From Brevibacterium limosum (GTDB lineage Bacteria; Actinomycetota; Actinomycetes; Actinomycetales; Brevibacteriaceae): 64,000 nt of DNA. Shown here piece by piece: positions 16,726 to 24,531 of this stretch. The stretch spans positions 1,984,001 through 2,048,000 of the forward strand of contig NZ_CP050154.1 in assembly GCF_011617705.1 (NCBI RefSeq), given 5' to 3'. The first letter of the stretch is position 1. The number at the start of each line of letters is the position of its first letter. Both the position numbers and the translations under genes were made by a program. The notes under the pieces were generated by a model. That model had not been told where the DNA came from and made no database searches. It saw only the letters and a program-made list of their open reading frames with translations.

Positions 16726-18320
16726 TTCAGGCCTCCGGCCTCGAAGTCGCCGTCGGCGCCCGGACCCTCATGTCCGAGGTGTCCTTCCGCGTCGACAAGG
16801 GCGACCGAGTCGGTCTCGTCGGTCGCAACGGCGCCGGCAAGACGACCCTGACCAAGGTGATCATGGGCGGACATCCGGCTCATGCCGGATCCGTGTCGAT
16901 CTCCGGCACCGTCGGCTACCTGCCGCAGGACCCGCGCAGCGGCGACCTCACCGCCACCGGGATGGAACGCATCCTCTCGGTGCGAGACCTCGACGTCCTC
17001 GTCAAGCGGCTGCGCAAGGCCGAACGCCAGATGGCTTCACCGGATGAGAAGGTGGCGACGAAGGCCATCGATCGCTACCCGCGCATCGAAGCCGAATTCA
17101 TCGCCGCCGGCGGTTATGCCGCGGAATCCGAAGCCTTCGCCATCGCCGCGAACCTCGGCCTCGACGAAGCCCTGGTCAGCCAGGAGATCGGGACGCTCTC
17201 CGGCGGTCAGCGCCGCCGCGTGGAACTCGCCCGGATTCTGTTCTCGTCCCCGGACACAATGATCCTCGATGAGCCGACGAACCACCTCGACGCCGAATCC
17301 GTGCTGTGGCTGCGCGACTACCTCAAGGGGTACTCGGGCGGACTCATCGTCATCAGCCACGACCTCGATCTCATCGACGAGGTCGTCAACAAGGTGTTCT
17401 TCCTCGACGCGACCAGGCAGACCATCGACATCTATTCGATGGGCTACCGCCTCTACCTCAAACAGCGTGAGGACGATGAACGTCGCCGTCGGCGTGAGCG
17501 GGCGAACGCGGAGAAGAAGGCCTCGGCACTGACCGCTCAGGCCAACAAGATGATGGCGAAGGCCACGAAGACCGTCGCTGCCCAGCAGATGGCCAAACGC
17601 GCCGAGCGCCTGCTCGCCGGCCTCGATGACGAACGCGCCACCGAGAAGGTCGCGAACCTGCGCTTCCCGGCCCCGGCAGACTGCGGTCGCGTGCCGCTGA
17701 CCGCCGAGGGCCTGTCCCGCAGCTTCGGCTCGACCGAGGTGTTCACCGGCGTCGATCTCGCCATCGACAAAGGCTCCCGCGTGGTCATCCTCGGCTACAA
17801 CGGCGCCGGCAAGACGACGCTGCTGCGTCTGCTCGCCGGGCTCGACGAACCCGATTCGGGCGAAGTCGTGCCCGGACACGGGCTCAAGCTCGGCTACTAC
17901 GCGCAGGAGCACGAGACTCTCGACCTCGAACGCACGGTGCTCGAGAACATGTCGCGGAACTCACCGCATCTCGATGACACTGCGGTGCGCAATGTGCTCG
18001 GTTCCTTCCTGTTCAGCGGTGATGACGTGCACAAACCCGCCGCGGTGCTCTCCGGTGGGGAGAAGACGCGTCTGGCTCTGGCGACTCTCGTGGTCTCGAG
18101 TGCGAATGTGCTTCTGCTCGATGAGCCGACGAACAACCTCGATCCCGCCTCCCGTGAGGAGATCCTCTCGGCGATCCGCCGCTATGAGGGTGCGATCGTG
18201 CTGGTCACCCACGATGAGGGAGCGGTGTCCGCGCTCGATCCCGACCGTGTGCTGCTGCTGCCCGACGGCGACGAGGACCTGTGGAACGACACGTACCTCG
18301 ACCTCGTCACACTCGCCTGA
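16722..18320 (+). CDS. ABC-F family ATPase
   Basis: Soluble ATPase with two ABC domains and no membrane segments, of the type that acts on ribosomes. The 532-residue protein has Walker A GRNGAGKTT near 34-42 and GYNGAGKTT near 357, signatures LSGGQRRRVELAR and LSGGEKTRLALATL, and Walker B motifs ILDEPTNHLD and LLDEPTNNLD. Between the domains is a charged helical linker rich in Arg and Lys. An ABC-F gene follows suf genes in mycobacteria as well, so this is probably a housekeeping member, not an acquired resistance factor. It overlaps rnhA by ATGA. Confidence 0.92.
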   Translation: MIQASGLEVAVGARTLMSEVSFRVDKGDRVGLVGRNGAGKTTLTKVIMGGHPAHAGSVSISGTVGYLPQDPRSGDLTATGMERILSVRDLDVLVKRLRKAERQMASPDEKVATKAIDRYPRIEAEFIAAGGYAAESEAFAIAANLGLDEALVSQEIGTLSGGQRRRVELARILFSSPDTMILDEPTNHLDAESVLWLRDYLKGYSGGLIVISHDLDLIDEVVNKVFFLDATRQTIDIYSMGYRLYLKQREDDERRRRRERANAEKKASALTAQANKMMAKATKTVAAQQMAKRAERLLAGLDDERATEKVANLRFPAPADCGRVPLTAEGLSRSFGSTEVFTGVDLAIDKGSRVVILGYNGAGKTTLLRLLAGLDEPDSGEVVPGHGLKLGYYAQEHETLDLERTVLENMSRNSPHLDDTAVRNVLGSFLFSGDDVHKPAAVLSGGEKTRLALATLVVSSANVLLLDEPTNNLDPASREEILSAIRRYEGAIVLVTHDEGAVSALDPDRVLLLPDGDEDLWNDTYLDLVTLA

Positions 18321-18338
18321 GCCGATCCGCTGTACGGC

Positions 18339-18358
18339 CCGGTCAGTCCGCTGACTGG
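18339..18358. terminator. Short hairpin between convergent ABC-F and SURF1 genes
   Basis: CCGGTCAG and CTGACTGG pair over 8 bp (one G-T) around a TCCG tetraloop, in the 49-base gap between the two stop codons. Confidence 0.45.
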
Positions 18359-18369
18359 TACGTATGGAC

Positions 18370-19272
18370 TCACTGAGTGCGGAAGCGCTCCTCGAACAGG
18401 GCGTCCTCATCGGCTTCGGCGCGTCCGCGCACGGTGGGCGAAGCCCAGCGATTGCGGCCGTAGCGGCTGCCCGGTTGGCTGATCTTCGCACCTGCGTCGA
18501 GGGCGGCCTTGTCGATGACGACCATTTCGCTCCCGGCATCGCCGCGTCCGACGGCCTCGGCGGCGGCCTTGCGCTCTCGGCGGGCCGAGATGACCACGGC
18601 GATGATGATCATGATGCCGAAGGCGAACCACTGGAGCATATAGGACAGGTGGTTGCCCGGATCGAGCTCGGGCATCGGCAGCGGGGTCAGTCCCTCTTCC
18701 GGCGCACCACCAGTCTCTCCCGGTGAGGCCTCGACGTAGACATTCGAGTAGCCGTCATCCATTCCGGGGATGCGCGCAGGATCGATGGCCCTGATGAGGC
18801 CCTGCGGGTTCTCGTCCTCGGAGCCGTCCTGAGCCGGACGCAGATGAGCGACGACGGTCTGCTCACCCTGCGGTGCCGGCGGCACGGAGCCCTGTTCGGC
18901 GGTGAAACCGCGGACGACGGCGATCGTCGATCCGCCGGTGAGCTCGAACGGAGTCACCACATAGAAGCCGGGTGTGTCCCCGACCGTGCGGTTGCGGGCG
19001 AGGACTGTGTCCTCGTCGGAGTAGTGTCCGGTCAGCTCGACCTGAGTCCACTCCTCAGTGGTGGCCAATGCGGACGTCGGGTTCGGCAGCACCGAGGAGA
19101 CGTCGACGGGGTCGGCGGAGTAGTTCGCCGTGATCGTCGCGATCTCCTGTTCCCGCTGGTCGCGGCGATCCTTCTGCCACAGGGCGAGGAACACGCAGGC
19201 GATGATGACGATGATCGCCATGGCGATGTATTTGAGCCAGCGTGCGGAGAAGAGGAAGGAATAGCGGCTCAA
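18370..19272 (-). CDS. SURF1 family cytochrome oxidase biogenesis protein
   Basis: Membrane protein assisting assembly of the heme a3 site of cytochrome c oxidase. The 300-residue product has one helix at the N-terminus (about 14-33, ending ALWQ, the family pattern), a large extracytoplasmic domain with GFYVVTPFEL and VVRGFT, and a second helix near 210-230, followed by a cytoplasmic tail of about 70 residues. The start is TTG, overlapping the stop of the upstream gene (TTGA). With ctaA and ctaB this window encodes several oxidase maturation factors. Confidence 0.88.
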   Translation of the reverse strand: MSRYSFLFSARWLKYIAMAIIVIIACVFLALWQKDRRDQREQEIATITANYSADPVDVSSVLPNPTSALATTEEWTQVELTGHYSDEDTVLARNRTVGDTPGFYVVTPFELTGGSTIAVVRGFTAEQGSVPPAPQGEQTVVAHLRPAQDGSEDENPQGLIRAIDPARIPGMDDGYSNVYVEASPGETGGAPEEGLTPLPMPELDPGNHLSYMLQWFAFGIMIIIAVVISARRERKAAAEAVGRGDAGSEMVVIDKAALDAGAKISQPGSRYGRNRWASPTVRGRAEADEDALFEERFRTQ

Positions 19273-19481
19273 CCGGCGTCCTCCGGAATCTCGTCGACGG
19301 AGACGTCGGTGATGAAGAAGTCGCGCAGCGTCAGGAAGTCACGCAGATAGTCCAGGTGCTCGTCACAGGCCAGCCACGTCTTCTTCCTCTCAGGAGTGTG
19401 AACGCGGGGGTTGTTCCACAGCAGGGCGCGGGTCGCGAACGCCCGGCATTCCTTCGCGGAGCACTGCAGCTGCTCGCTCAC
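19269..19481 (-). CDS. Small cysteine-containing protein between DUF3099 and SURF1 genes
   Basis: Not assigned to a function. The 70-residue acidic protein has C7 and C12 (QCSAKEC) and C39/H42 (CDEH), an arrangement that could bind a metal such as zinc. The GTG start overlaps the DUF3099 stop and the stop overlaps the SURF1 start, so it is embedded in a tightly coupled three-gene operon, which supports it being a real gene. A link to oxidase assembly is possible because of SURF1, but this is inference. Confidence 0.75.
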   Translation of the reverse strand: MSEQLQCSAKECRAFATRALLWNNPRVHTPERKKTWLACDEHLDYLRDFLTLRDFFITDVSVDEIPEDAG

Positions 19482-19996
19482 GCCTGGTCACTCCTGTCGT
19501 CGTCGTTCTCTTCCACGGTCTCACCCTGGATGGTCTCACCGGGGATGGTCTCGTCCCGGGCGGTCTGACCTGGACCAGGGCCGTCCCAGGCGGCACCACG
19601 GGCATCTGCATCGTCGTCGCTCGTCTCCTCGTCGACGGTCTCGCCGTCGAGGGTGTCCGCGGAGATCGTCTCCCCGCGAGCCGGCGGCAGTTCCGCCAGC
19701 GGGGCCCGATCGAGCAGTGCCGAACGGTCGTCGCGGGTGCGCTCACGCCCCGCATTGGCGAAGATCACCGCCGGGTAGGGGAGAGCGACGGCTCCGGCCA
19801 CGCACACCCACATGAGGATGTGCATATCGGCGACGAAAGCGAAATAGGCGGCCACAAAGCAGACCGTCCTGATGCCCATGGTGATCGAATACTTGATGAT
19901 CCGGGACCTCATGTCATCATCAAGGGCGGTGTCTGCCGTTGTGATCTGCTGCGAGTGCCTGACCATATCCTTCTTCGATCGATGACTGCCAAACAT
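19478..19996 (-). CDS. DUF3099 family membrane protein with repetitive acidic tail
   Basis: The 172-residue protein has two hydrophobic segments (about residues 40-85, around MGIRTVCFVAAYFAFV and ILMWVCVAGAVALPYPAVIF) after a polar N-terminus, as in actinobacterial DUF3099 proteins, whose role is unknown. The last 70 residues are acidic and contain a tandem pentapeptide of the type GETI(P/Q), encoded by 15-base repeats. The ATG at 19996 is preferred for AAAGGAC upstream; an earlier in-frame start would run towards fabG. It is first in the DUF3099-small protein-SURF1 operon, divergent from fabG. Confidence 0.8.
   Translation of the reverse strand: MFGSHRSKKDMVRHSQQITTADTALDDDMRSRIIKYSITMGIRTVCFVAAYFAFVADMHILMWVCVAGAVALPYPAVIFANAGRERTRDDRSALLDRAPLAELPPARGETISADTLDGETVDEETSDDDADARGAAWDGPGPGQTARDETIPGETIQGETVEENDDDRSDQA
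19517..19576 (-). repeat. 15-bp coding tandem repeat in DUF3099 gene
   Basis: Four imperfect 15-base units beginning GGTCT on the plus strand (19517, 19532, 19547, 19562) encode the acidic pentapeptide repeats near the C-terminus. Confidence 0.7.
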
Positions 19997-20058
19997 GATA
20001 CTCGTCCTTTGTGAGAGTCGTATCCATCGGCCAAAGGACAGGATAGGTTTGTCCACGA

Positions 20059-20064
20059 TAGATT
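20059..20064 (+). promoter_or_regulatory. Candidate -10 element of fabG (TAGATT)
   Basis: TAGATT lies 32 nt before the fabG GTG, leaving a short leader that includes the AGGAG ribosome-binding site. A small dyad (GGACA-N9-TGTCC, about 20037-20055) overlaps the region upstream. Confidence 0.35.
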
Positions 20065-20096
20065 TGAAGAACACAGTCGATCAACAGGAGACCAAC

Positions 20097-20807
20097 GTGT
20101 CAGAACCACGCACAGTCCTCGTCACCGGCGGCAACCGCGGAATCGGTCGCACCATCGCCGAGGAATTCCTCGCCCAGGGGGACAAGGTGGCAGTCACCTC
20201 CCGCAACGGTCAGGCCCCGGAAGGCGCCCTCGCCGTGGCCGCCGATGTCACCGACAGCGAATCCATCGATCGGGCGTTCACCGAGATCGAAGAGAAGCTC
20301 GGCCCCATCGAGGTCGTCGTGGCCAATGCCGGAATCACCGCCGACAACCTGCTCATGCGGATGAACGATGACGAGTTCGAATCCGTCATCGACACGAACC
20401 TCACCGGTGCCTTCCGCACCGTCAAGCGCGGCATCACCGGGATGATCCGGGCGAAGAGGGGCCGCATCGTCCTCATCTCCTCGGTGTCGGGCCTCTACGG
20501 CGTTCCCGGCCAGGCGAACTACTCGGCGTCGAAGGCCGGACTCGTCGGCTTCGCCCGCTCCATCACCCGTGAGGTCGGCTCCCGCGGAATCACCGCCAAC
20601 GTCGTGGCACCCGGCTTCATCCGCACGGACATGACCGATGAGCTGAGCGAGAAGCAGCGATCAGAATACCTGGCGACGATCCCGGCCAAGCGCTTCGCCG
20701 AAGCCGAAGAGGTCGCCAAGATCGTCCGCTGGGTGGCCTCCGACGAAGCCGCCTACATCTCCGGTGCCGTCATCCCCGTCGACGGCGGACTGGGCATGGG
20801 CCACTGA
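20097..20807 (+). CDS. fabG: 3-oxoacyl-ACP reductase FabG (MabA-like)
   Basis: NADPH-dependent SDR enzyme reducing 3-oxoacyl-ACP in fatty acid synthesis. The 236-residue protein has GGNRGIG (11-17), NAG (77-79) and the catalytic S129, Y142 and K146 (YSASK). The GTG at 20097 is chosen for AGGAG upstream and because it gives a normal N-terminus; longer in-frame readings extend through the promoter. It lies immediately before fabI, the same order as mabA-inhA in mycobacteria, and differs from the longer FabG4-like reductase at 44950. Confidence 0.94.
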   Translation: MSEPRTVLVTGGNRGIGRTIAEEFLAQGDKVAVTSRNGQAPEGALAVAADVTDSESIDRAFTEIEEKLGPIEVVVANAGITADNLLMRMNDDEFESVIDTNLTGAFRTVKRGITGMIRAKRGRIVLISSVSGLYGVPGQANYSASKAGLVGFARSITREVGSRGITANVVAPGFIRTDMTDELSEKQRSEYLATIPAKRFAEAEEVAKIVRWVASDEAAYISGAVIPVDGGLGMGH

Positions 20808-20850
20808 GCCGGAGCCGGCGGACGATGCGGCCCTGCCCGGCCGCAGCCCG

Positions 20851-20856
20851 TAGACT
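20851..20856 (+). promoter_or_regulatory. Candidate -10 element of fabI (TAGACT)
   Basis: TAGACT in the 117-base fabG-fabI gap would start an independent transcript with a leader of about 65 nt. The leader contains the perfect palindrome CCTTTCGAAAGG (20907-20918) that includes the ribosome-binding site. Confidence 0.35.
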
Positions 20857-20924
20857 TCGATACAGGGACACCGCCTGAAGCGGAGTCATGCACACGCAAC
20901 CACCTTCCTTTCGAAAGGACCACC

Positions 20925-21683
20925 ATGGGAATTCTTGACGGAAAGCGCATTCTCGTCACCGGCGTGCTCACCGAGGCCTCGATCGCCTTCGCCGCCGCTC
21001 GCATCGCACAGGAGCAGGGAGCCGAGGTCATCCTCTCGAGCTTCGGCCGCCAGATGAAGATCACCCAGGTGATCGCCGAACGCCTGCCCCAGACCCCGCA
21101 GGTCATCGAACTCGACGCCACCAACGAAGAGGATCTCGCGGCACTGCCCGAGCGCCTCGGGGGCAACATCGACGGAATCGTCCACGCCATCGCCTTCGCC
21201 CCGAAGGATGCCCTCGGCGGAGTCTTCCTCGACACCCCGTGGGACTCGGTGTCGGCGGCCATCCACGTCTCCGCATACTCGCTCAAGGCCATCGCCGTGG
21301 CTGCGAAGCCCGTGCTCAACAAGGGCGCCGGGATCGTCGGTCTCACCTTCGACGCGACCATCTCCTGGCCTGTCTACGACTGGATGGGTGTGGCGAAGGC
21401 CGCCTTCGAATCGACCGCCCGCTACCTCGCCAAGTACGTCGGCGAAGACGGTGTGCGCGTCAACCTCGTCTCGGCGGGACCGCTGAAGACCACTGCCGCA
21501 ACGTCCATTCCCGGCTTCGGAACGCTGGAAGACATGTGGGGCGACCGCGCACCTCTGGGCTGGGACCAGACGGACACCACTCCTGCCGGCAAGGCCATCG
21601 TCGCCCTGCTCTCCGACTGGTTCCCCGCCACCACCGGCGAGATGATCCACGTCGACGGCGGATTCCACTCCACCGGAGCCTGA
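20925..21683 (+). CDS. fabI: Enoyl-ACP reductase (FabI/InhA type)
   Basis: NADH-dependent reductase for the last step of each fatty acid elongation cycle. The 252-residue protein starts MGILDGKRILVTGV and has the catalytic Y151 and K158 in YDWMGVAK, matching the Tyr-x6-Lys of InhA and FabI. AAGGAC precedes the ATG. Family members are the targets of triclosan and activated isoniazid; nothing in the sequence shows resistance or sensitivity. Gene order fabG-fabI fits mycobacterial mabA-inhA, though mycolic acid genes are not seen here. Confidence 0.94.
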   Translation: MGILDGKRILVTGVLTEASIAFAAARIAQEQGAEVILSSFGRQMKITQVIAERLPQTPQVIELDATNEEDLAALPERLGGNIDGIVHAIAFAPKDALGGVFLDTPWDSVSAAIHVSAYSLKAIAVAAKPVLNKGAGIVGLTFDATISWPVYDWMGVAKAAFESTARYLAKYVGEDGVRVNLVSAGPLKTTAATSIPGFGTLEDMWGDRAPLGWDQTDTTPAGKAIVALLSDWFPATTGEMIHVDGGFHSTGA

Positions 21684-21691
21684 GCCAGCTC

Positions 21692-22198
21692 ATGCCTGTG
21701 CTCATCCTCGCCCGCCATGCGAAGGCGGAAGCGCACGGTCCGACCGATTTCGAACGGTCCCTGGACCCGAAGGGTCTGGCCCAAGCGGTCGAAGCCGGTG
21801 CCGAGATCGCCGAACGCTGGTCACCCGATGTGGCCATCGCCTCGGCGGCCCGGCGCACCGTGCAGACCGGCCAGGCCGTCGTCGAGGCCGTCAACCGCGC
21901 CCACGGAGGATCTCTCGACGAACCGGGTGAACTGACCCTGCGTGAGGACCCCTCCCTGTATGCCGGGTCCGTCGACGACTGGCTGGATGCGATCAACTCG
22001 ATCCCCGCGGACGCGGAATGCGCGTATATCGTGGGCCACCAGCCCACCGTCGCCGAGGTGGTCGGCCACCTCAACCCGGAAGGCGGGGTTCCCGATACGT
22101 TCCGTCCCTCCTCGATCGCGGTCTTCGACCTCGAGAGCTGGGACGTGGAACCGGGACAGTACCCTGCCCCGCAGATCCGGGTCTTCCACGGAGTCTGA
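21692..22198 (+). CDS. SixA-like histidine phosphatase
   Basis: A 168-residue protein of the histidine phosphatase superfamily, phosphohistidine phosphatase (SixA-like) branch. The phosphate-accepting His is in ARHAKAEAHG (R8-H9), followed by ASAARRTVQTGQ and the second catalytic His in YIVGHQPTVAEVV. The start ATG at 21692 is eight bases after the fabI stop; the longer overlapping frame runs inside fabI. The substrate is unknown. A long hairpin follows it. Confidence 0.85.
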   Translation: MPVLILARHAKAEAHGPTDFERSLDPKGLAQAVEAGAEIAERWSPDVAIASAARRTVQTGQAVVEAVNRAHGGSLDEPGELTLREDPSLYAGSVDDWLDAINSIPADAECAYIVGHQPTVAEVVGHLNPEGGVPDTFRPSSIAVFDLESWDVEPGQYPAPQIRVFHGV

Positions 22199-22210
22199 GC
22201 CCTCTGCCCG

Positions 22211-22273
22211 ACTGGTGAGACGGCTGTGGCGCTGACGGATCATCCGTCAGCGCCACAGGCGTCTCACCGGTCA
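22211..22273. terminator. 31-bp-arm hairpin between convergent genes
   Basis: Arms 22211-22241 and 22243-22273 are complementary at 29 of 31 positions around a minimal turn, between the SixA-like gene and serB, which point towards each other. There is no T tract. Confidence 0.65.
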
Positions 22274-22290
22274 GGTGGCTGTGACGAAGT

Positions 22291-22968
22291 TCAGCTTCCT
22301 GTCCGCGCCGTCACGAGGTCGATCACGGACCGCAGGTCGCGAGTCGTCACCGACGCATCCGCTGCTGCCACGAGAGCCGGCTTCGCGCAGAAGGCGACTC
22401 CCAGGCCGGCGGCTTCGATCATGTCGATGTCATTGGCCCCGTCACCGACCGCCACCGAGGCGGCACGGTCGTATCCGCCGGCGGCCAGCAGATCCTCGAA
22501 GATCTCGGCCTTGACGTCCGGGCCGATGACGCGGCCGCTCGTCCGACCGGTGAGGTACCCGTCGACGAGGTCGAGTCCGTTGGCGAAGACGTCGGTGATG
22601 CCCAGCTGCGCGGCCACTGGAGCGATGATGGCGGTGAAGCCGCCCGAGACCAATGCCACCTGACCACCGGAGGAATGCACTGCCGCGACGAGCTCGGCGG
22701 CGCCCTCGGTGAGGGTGATCTGCTCCCGCACCTCATCGAGCACGGACTCCGGCAGGCCGCTCAGAAGTGCGACCCGTTCGGCCAGGGACGCGACGAAGTC
22801 GAGCTCACCGGCCATGGCGCGTTCGGTGATGTCGGCGACCCGGTCTCCGATACCGGCATGTGCGGCGATGAGGTCGATGACCTCCTCGTTGATGAAGGTC
22901 GAATCGACGTCCATGACAAGCAGCTGGACGGGGATCTGGGAGGCGTTGGCCTGTGGTGTCTCATTCAC
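22291..22968 (-). CDS. serB: Phosphoserine phosphatase
   Basis: HAD-family enzyme producing serine from phosphoserine. The 225-residue protein has the nucleophile/acid pair in VMDVDSTFI (D20, D22), the motif II serine in ALVSGGF and the motif IV acids in VAVGDGANDIDM. It is the short form, without the ACT domains found in mycobacterial SerB2. The GTG start at 22968 overlaps the stop of the upstream gene, so the two are coupled. The open frame extends further upstream but only within that gene. Confidence 0.92.
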   Translation of the reverse strand: MNETPQANASQIPVQLLVMDVDSTFINEEVIDLIAAHAGIGDRVADITERAMAGELDFVASLAERVALLSGLPESVLDEVREQITLTEGAAELVAAVHSSGGQVALVSGGFTAIIAPVAAQLGITDVFANGLDLVDGYLTGRTSGRVIGPDVKAEIFEDLLAAGGYDRAASVAVGDGANDIDMIEAAGLGVAFCAKPALVAAADASVTTRDLRSVIDLVTARTGS

Positions 22969-23699
22969 CCCTTCATCGTAGCCACAGCCATGATGTAGTC
23001 CGCGGCGGCGGGGTGCAGCTGAGACAGCAGCGCACCGAACCGAGGCGGGGCGACCGTGGCCGGGGCGAGCACCGAGCGCATCCGGTGGTGGATGTCGAGG
23101 GCGGCGTAGATCGCTCGGGAATCCGCCTCGGTGGGGATGAGCCGGGAGATCGGGTGCATCGTCGACAGCTCCTCCTGCCAGTCGCGCCACGGTCCCTGCC
23201 GCCATTCCTCGGGGACGTCGATGGTCTCGATGAGACGAAGACCTTCCATCACCAGCAGACGCAGACGACGCAGCGCCTCCGCAGCGGTTCCGACCGTGAC
23301 GGGCCGGAACACCGTGGGTCGGCAGGCGAGGACCTCCACGTTCGCCTCGGCGCCGGTGAGGGCGATCGCCGCCTGTTCGTCACCGCGGTGGAGGACGACG
23401 GGGGCGCTGTGGCGCCCGACCTTCGTCCGGGCGGTGCGATCGACCGGGGGAGTCGTATGCGGCAGCGACGGGTGGTGCAGGGCCAGGCGCGCATGGGTGA
23501 TTCCGGCGGCGGCCGCCTCGGCTGCGAAGAGCAGCAGACCGGTGGGCACGGACGTGTCGAACACCTCATCGGAGACGATGAGAGGAACATCACGATCATC
23601 ATCGAGGAAGGCAGAGGTGACCTCGTCAGGGGGCAGCGTCGAGCGCAGACGGTGGTTGATGGCCAGGGTCAGCAGCAGCGAGTCGGTCGTGAGGTCCAT
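22965..23699 (-). CDS. Conserved actinobacterial protein of unknown function, coupled to serB
   Basis: Product not recognised. The 244-residue protein has no signal peptide, membrane helix or catalytic motif that I can identify. It is Ala/Leu-rich with several Arg-containing helices in the second half (for example AAEALRRLRLLVMEGLRL). The ATG at 23699 is preceded by TATCCT 8 nt upstream, suggesting a nearly leaderless mRNA, and its stop overlaps the serB start. It is divergent from the ABC ATPase at 23744. Confidence 0.7.
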   Translation of the reverse strand: MDLTTDSLLLTLAINHRLRSTLPPDEVTSAFLDDDRDVPLIVSDEVFDTSVPTGLLLFAAEAAAAGITHARLALHHPSLPHTTPPVDRTARTKVGRHSAPVVLHRGDEQAAIALTGAEANVEVLACRPTVFRPVTVGTAAEALRRLRLLVMEGLRLIETIDVPEEWRQGPWRDWQEELSTMHPISRLIPTEADSRAIYAALDIHHRMRSVLAPATVAPPRFGALLSQLHPAAADYIMAVATMKG

Positions 23700-23707
23700 G
23701 TCGAACC

Positions 23708-23735
23708 AGGATAGACGGCTCGTCTGCGATAGAGT
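23708..23735. promoter_or_regulatory. Back-to-back leaderless promoters
   Basis: TATCCT (minus strand, 23713-23708) and TAGAGT (plus strand, 23730-23735) each stand 8 nt before a start codon, at 23699 and 23744. Both promoters fit in 44 bases. Confidence 0.5.
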
Positions 23736-23743
23736 CTGAGGAT

Positions 23744-24529
23744 ATGAGTGAAGTCCTGAATCTGGATTCTGTGTCCGTGCGCCGGGGGACCGATTTCCTC
23801 CTCGACGATTTCTCGCTGACCGTCGCCGAAGGCGAGCACTGGGCGGTGCTCGGCCCCAACGGTGCGGGCAAGACGACCCTGCTCGAACTCGCGGCCGGTC
23901 GCATGCACCCGACGACGGGTACGGTCAACATCCTCGAAGAGCAGCTCGGGCGCGTCGACGTGTTCGAACTGCGTCCGCGCATCGGCTATGCCTCGACGAT
24001 TCTGGCCAACCGCATTCCCAGTTCCGAAGCGGTCCTCGACACCGTGCTCACCGCCGCCTACGGCGTCACCGGACGCTGGGTGGAGGAGTACGAGCAGGAC
24101 GACATCGACCGCGCCCGCGATCTGCTGGCCGCCTTCCACATCACCCATCTGGCCGATCGCACCTTCGGCACCCTGTCCGAAGGTGAGCGCAAGCGCGTGC
24201 AGATCGCGCGTGCGCTCATGACCGACCCGGAGCTGCTGCTGCTCGACGAGCCGGCCTCCGGACTCGACTTCGGCGGACGTGAGGAGCTGCTCGGTGCGCT
24301 CTCGGAGATCCTGTCGTCGAAGTGGGCACCGGCCACGATCATGGTCACCCACCATGTCGAGGAGATCCCGGAGGGCATCACGCACGTGCTGCTGCTGTCC
24401 GAGGGCACCGATCTGGTCGCCGGCCCGATCGAGGAGACCCTGACGGCCGAGAACCTCGCAGCGACCTTCGGCATCGACGTCAAGCTCACGCGGGACGGTC
24501 AGCGCTACCACGCACGCTCCGCCCTCTGA
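23744..24529 (+). CDS. Orphan ABC transporter ATP-binding protein
   Basis: A 261-residue ABC ATPase with Walker A GPNGAGKTT (37-45), the variant signature LSEGERKRVQIARAL, Walker B LLLLDEPASGLDFGG and the His switch in MVTHHVEEIP. The LSEGE signature and the motif ASTILANRI resemble YlmA/ModF-like orphan ATPases, close to the mycobacterial gene next to serB2. No permease gene is adjacent unless it works with the TSUP protein, which is not an ABC partner, so a non-transport role is plausible. A TAGAGT hexamer lies 8 nt before the ATG. Confidence 0.85.
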   Translation: MSEVLNLDSVSVRRGTDFLLDDFSLTVAEGEHWAVLGPNGAGKTTLLELAAGRMHPTTGTVNILEEQLGRVDVFELRPRIGYASTILANRIPSSEAVLDTVLTAAYGVTGRWVEEYEQDDIDRARDLLAAFHITHLADRTFGTLSEGERKRVQIARALMTDPELLLLDEPASGLDFGGREELLGALSEILSSKWAPATIMVTHHVEEIPEGITHVLLLSEGTDLVAGPIEETLTAENLAATFGIDVKLTRDGQRYHARSAL

Positions 24530-24531
24530 GC

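Noticed and set aside
16722-18320. Acquired antibiotic-resistance ABC-F gene
   Set aside because: Conserved position after suf genes and coupling to rnhA point to a housekeeping protein.
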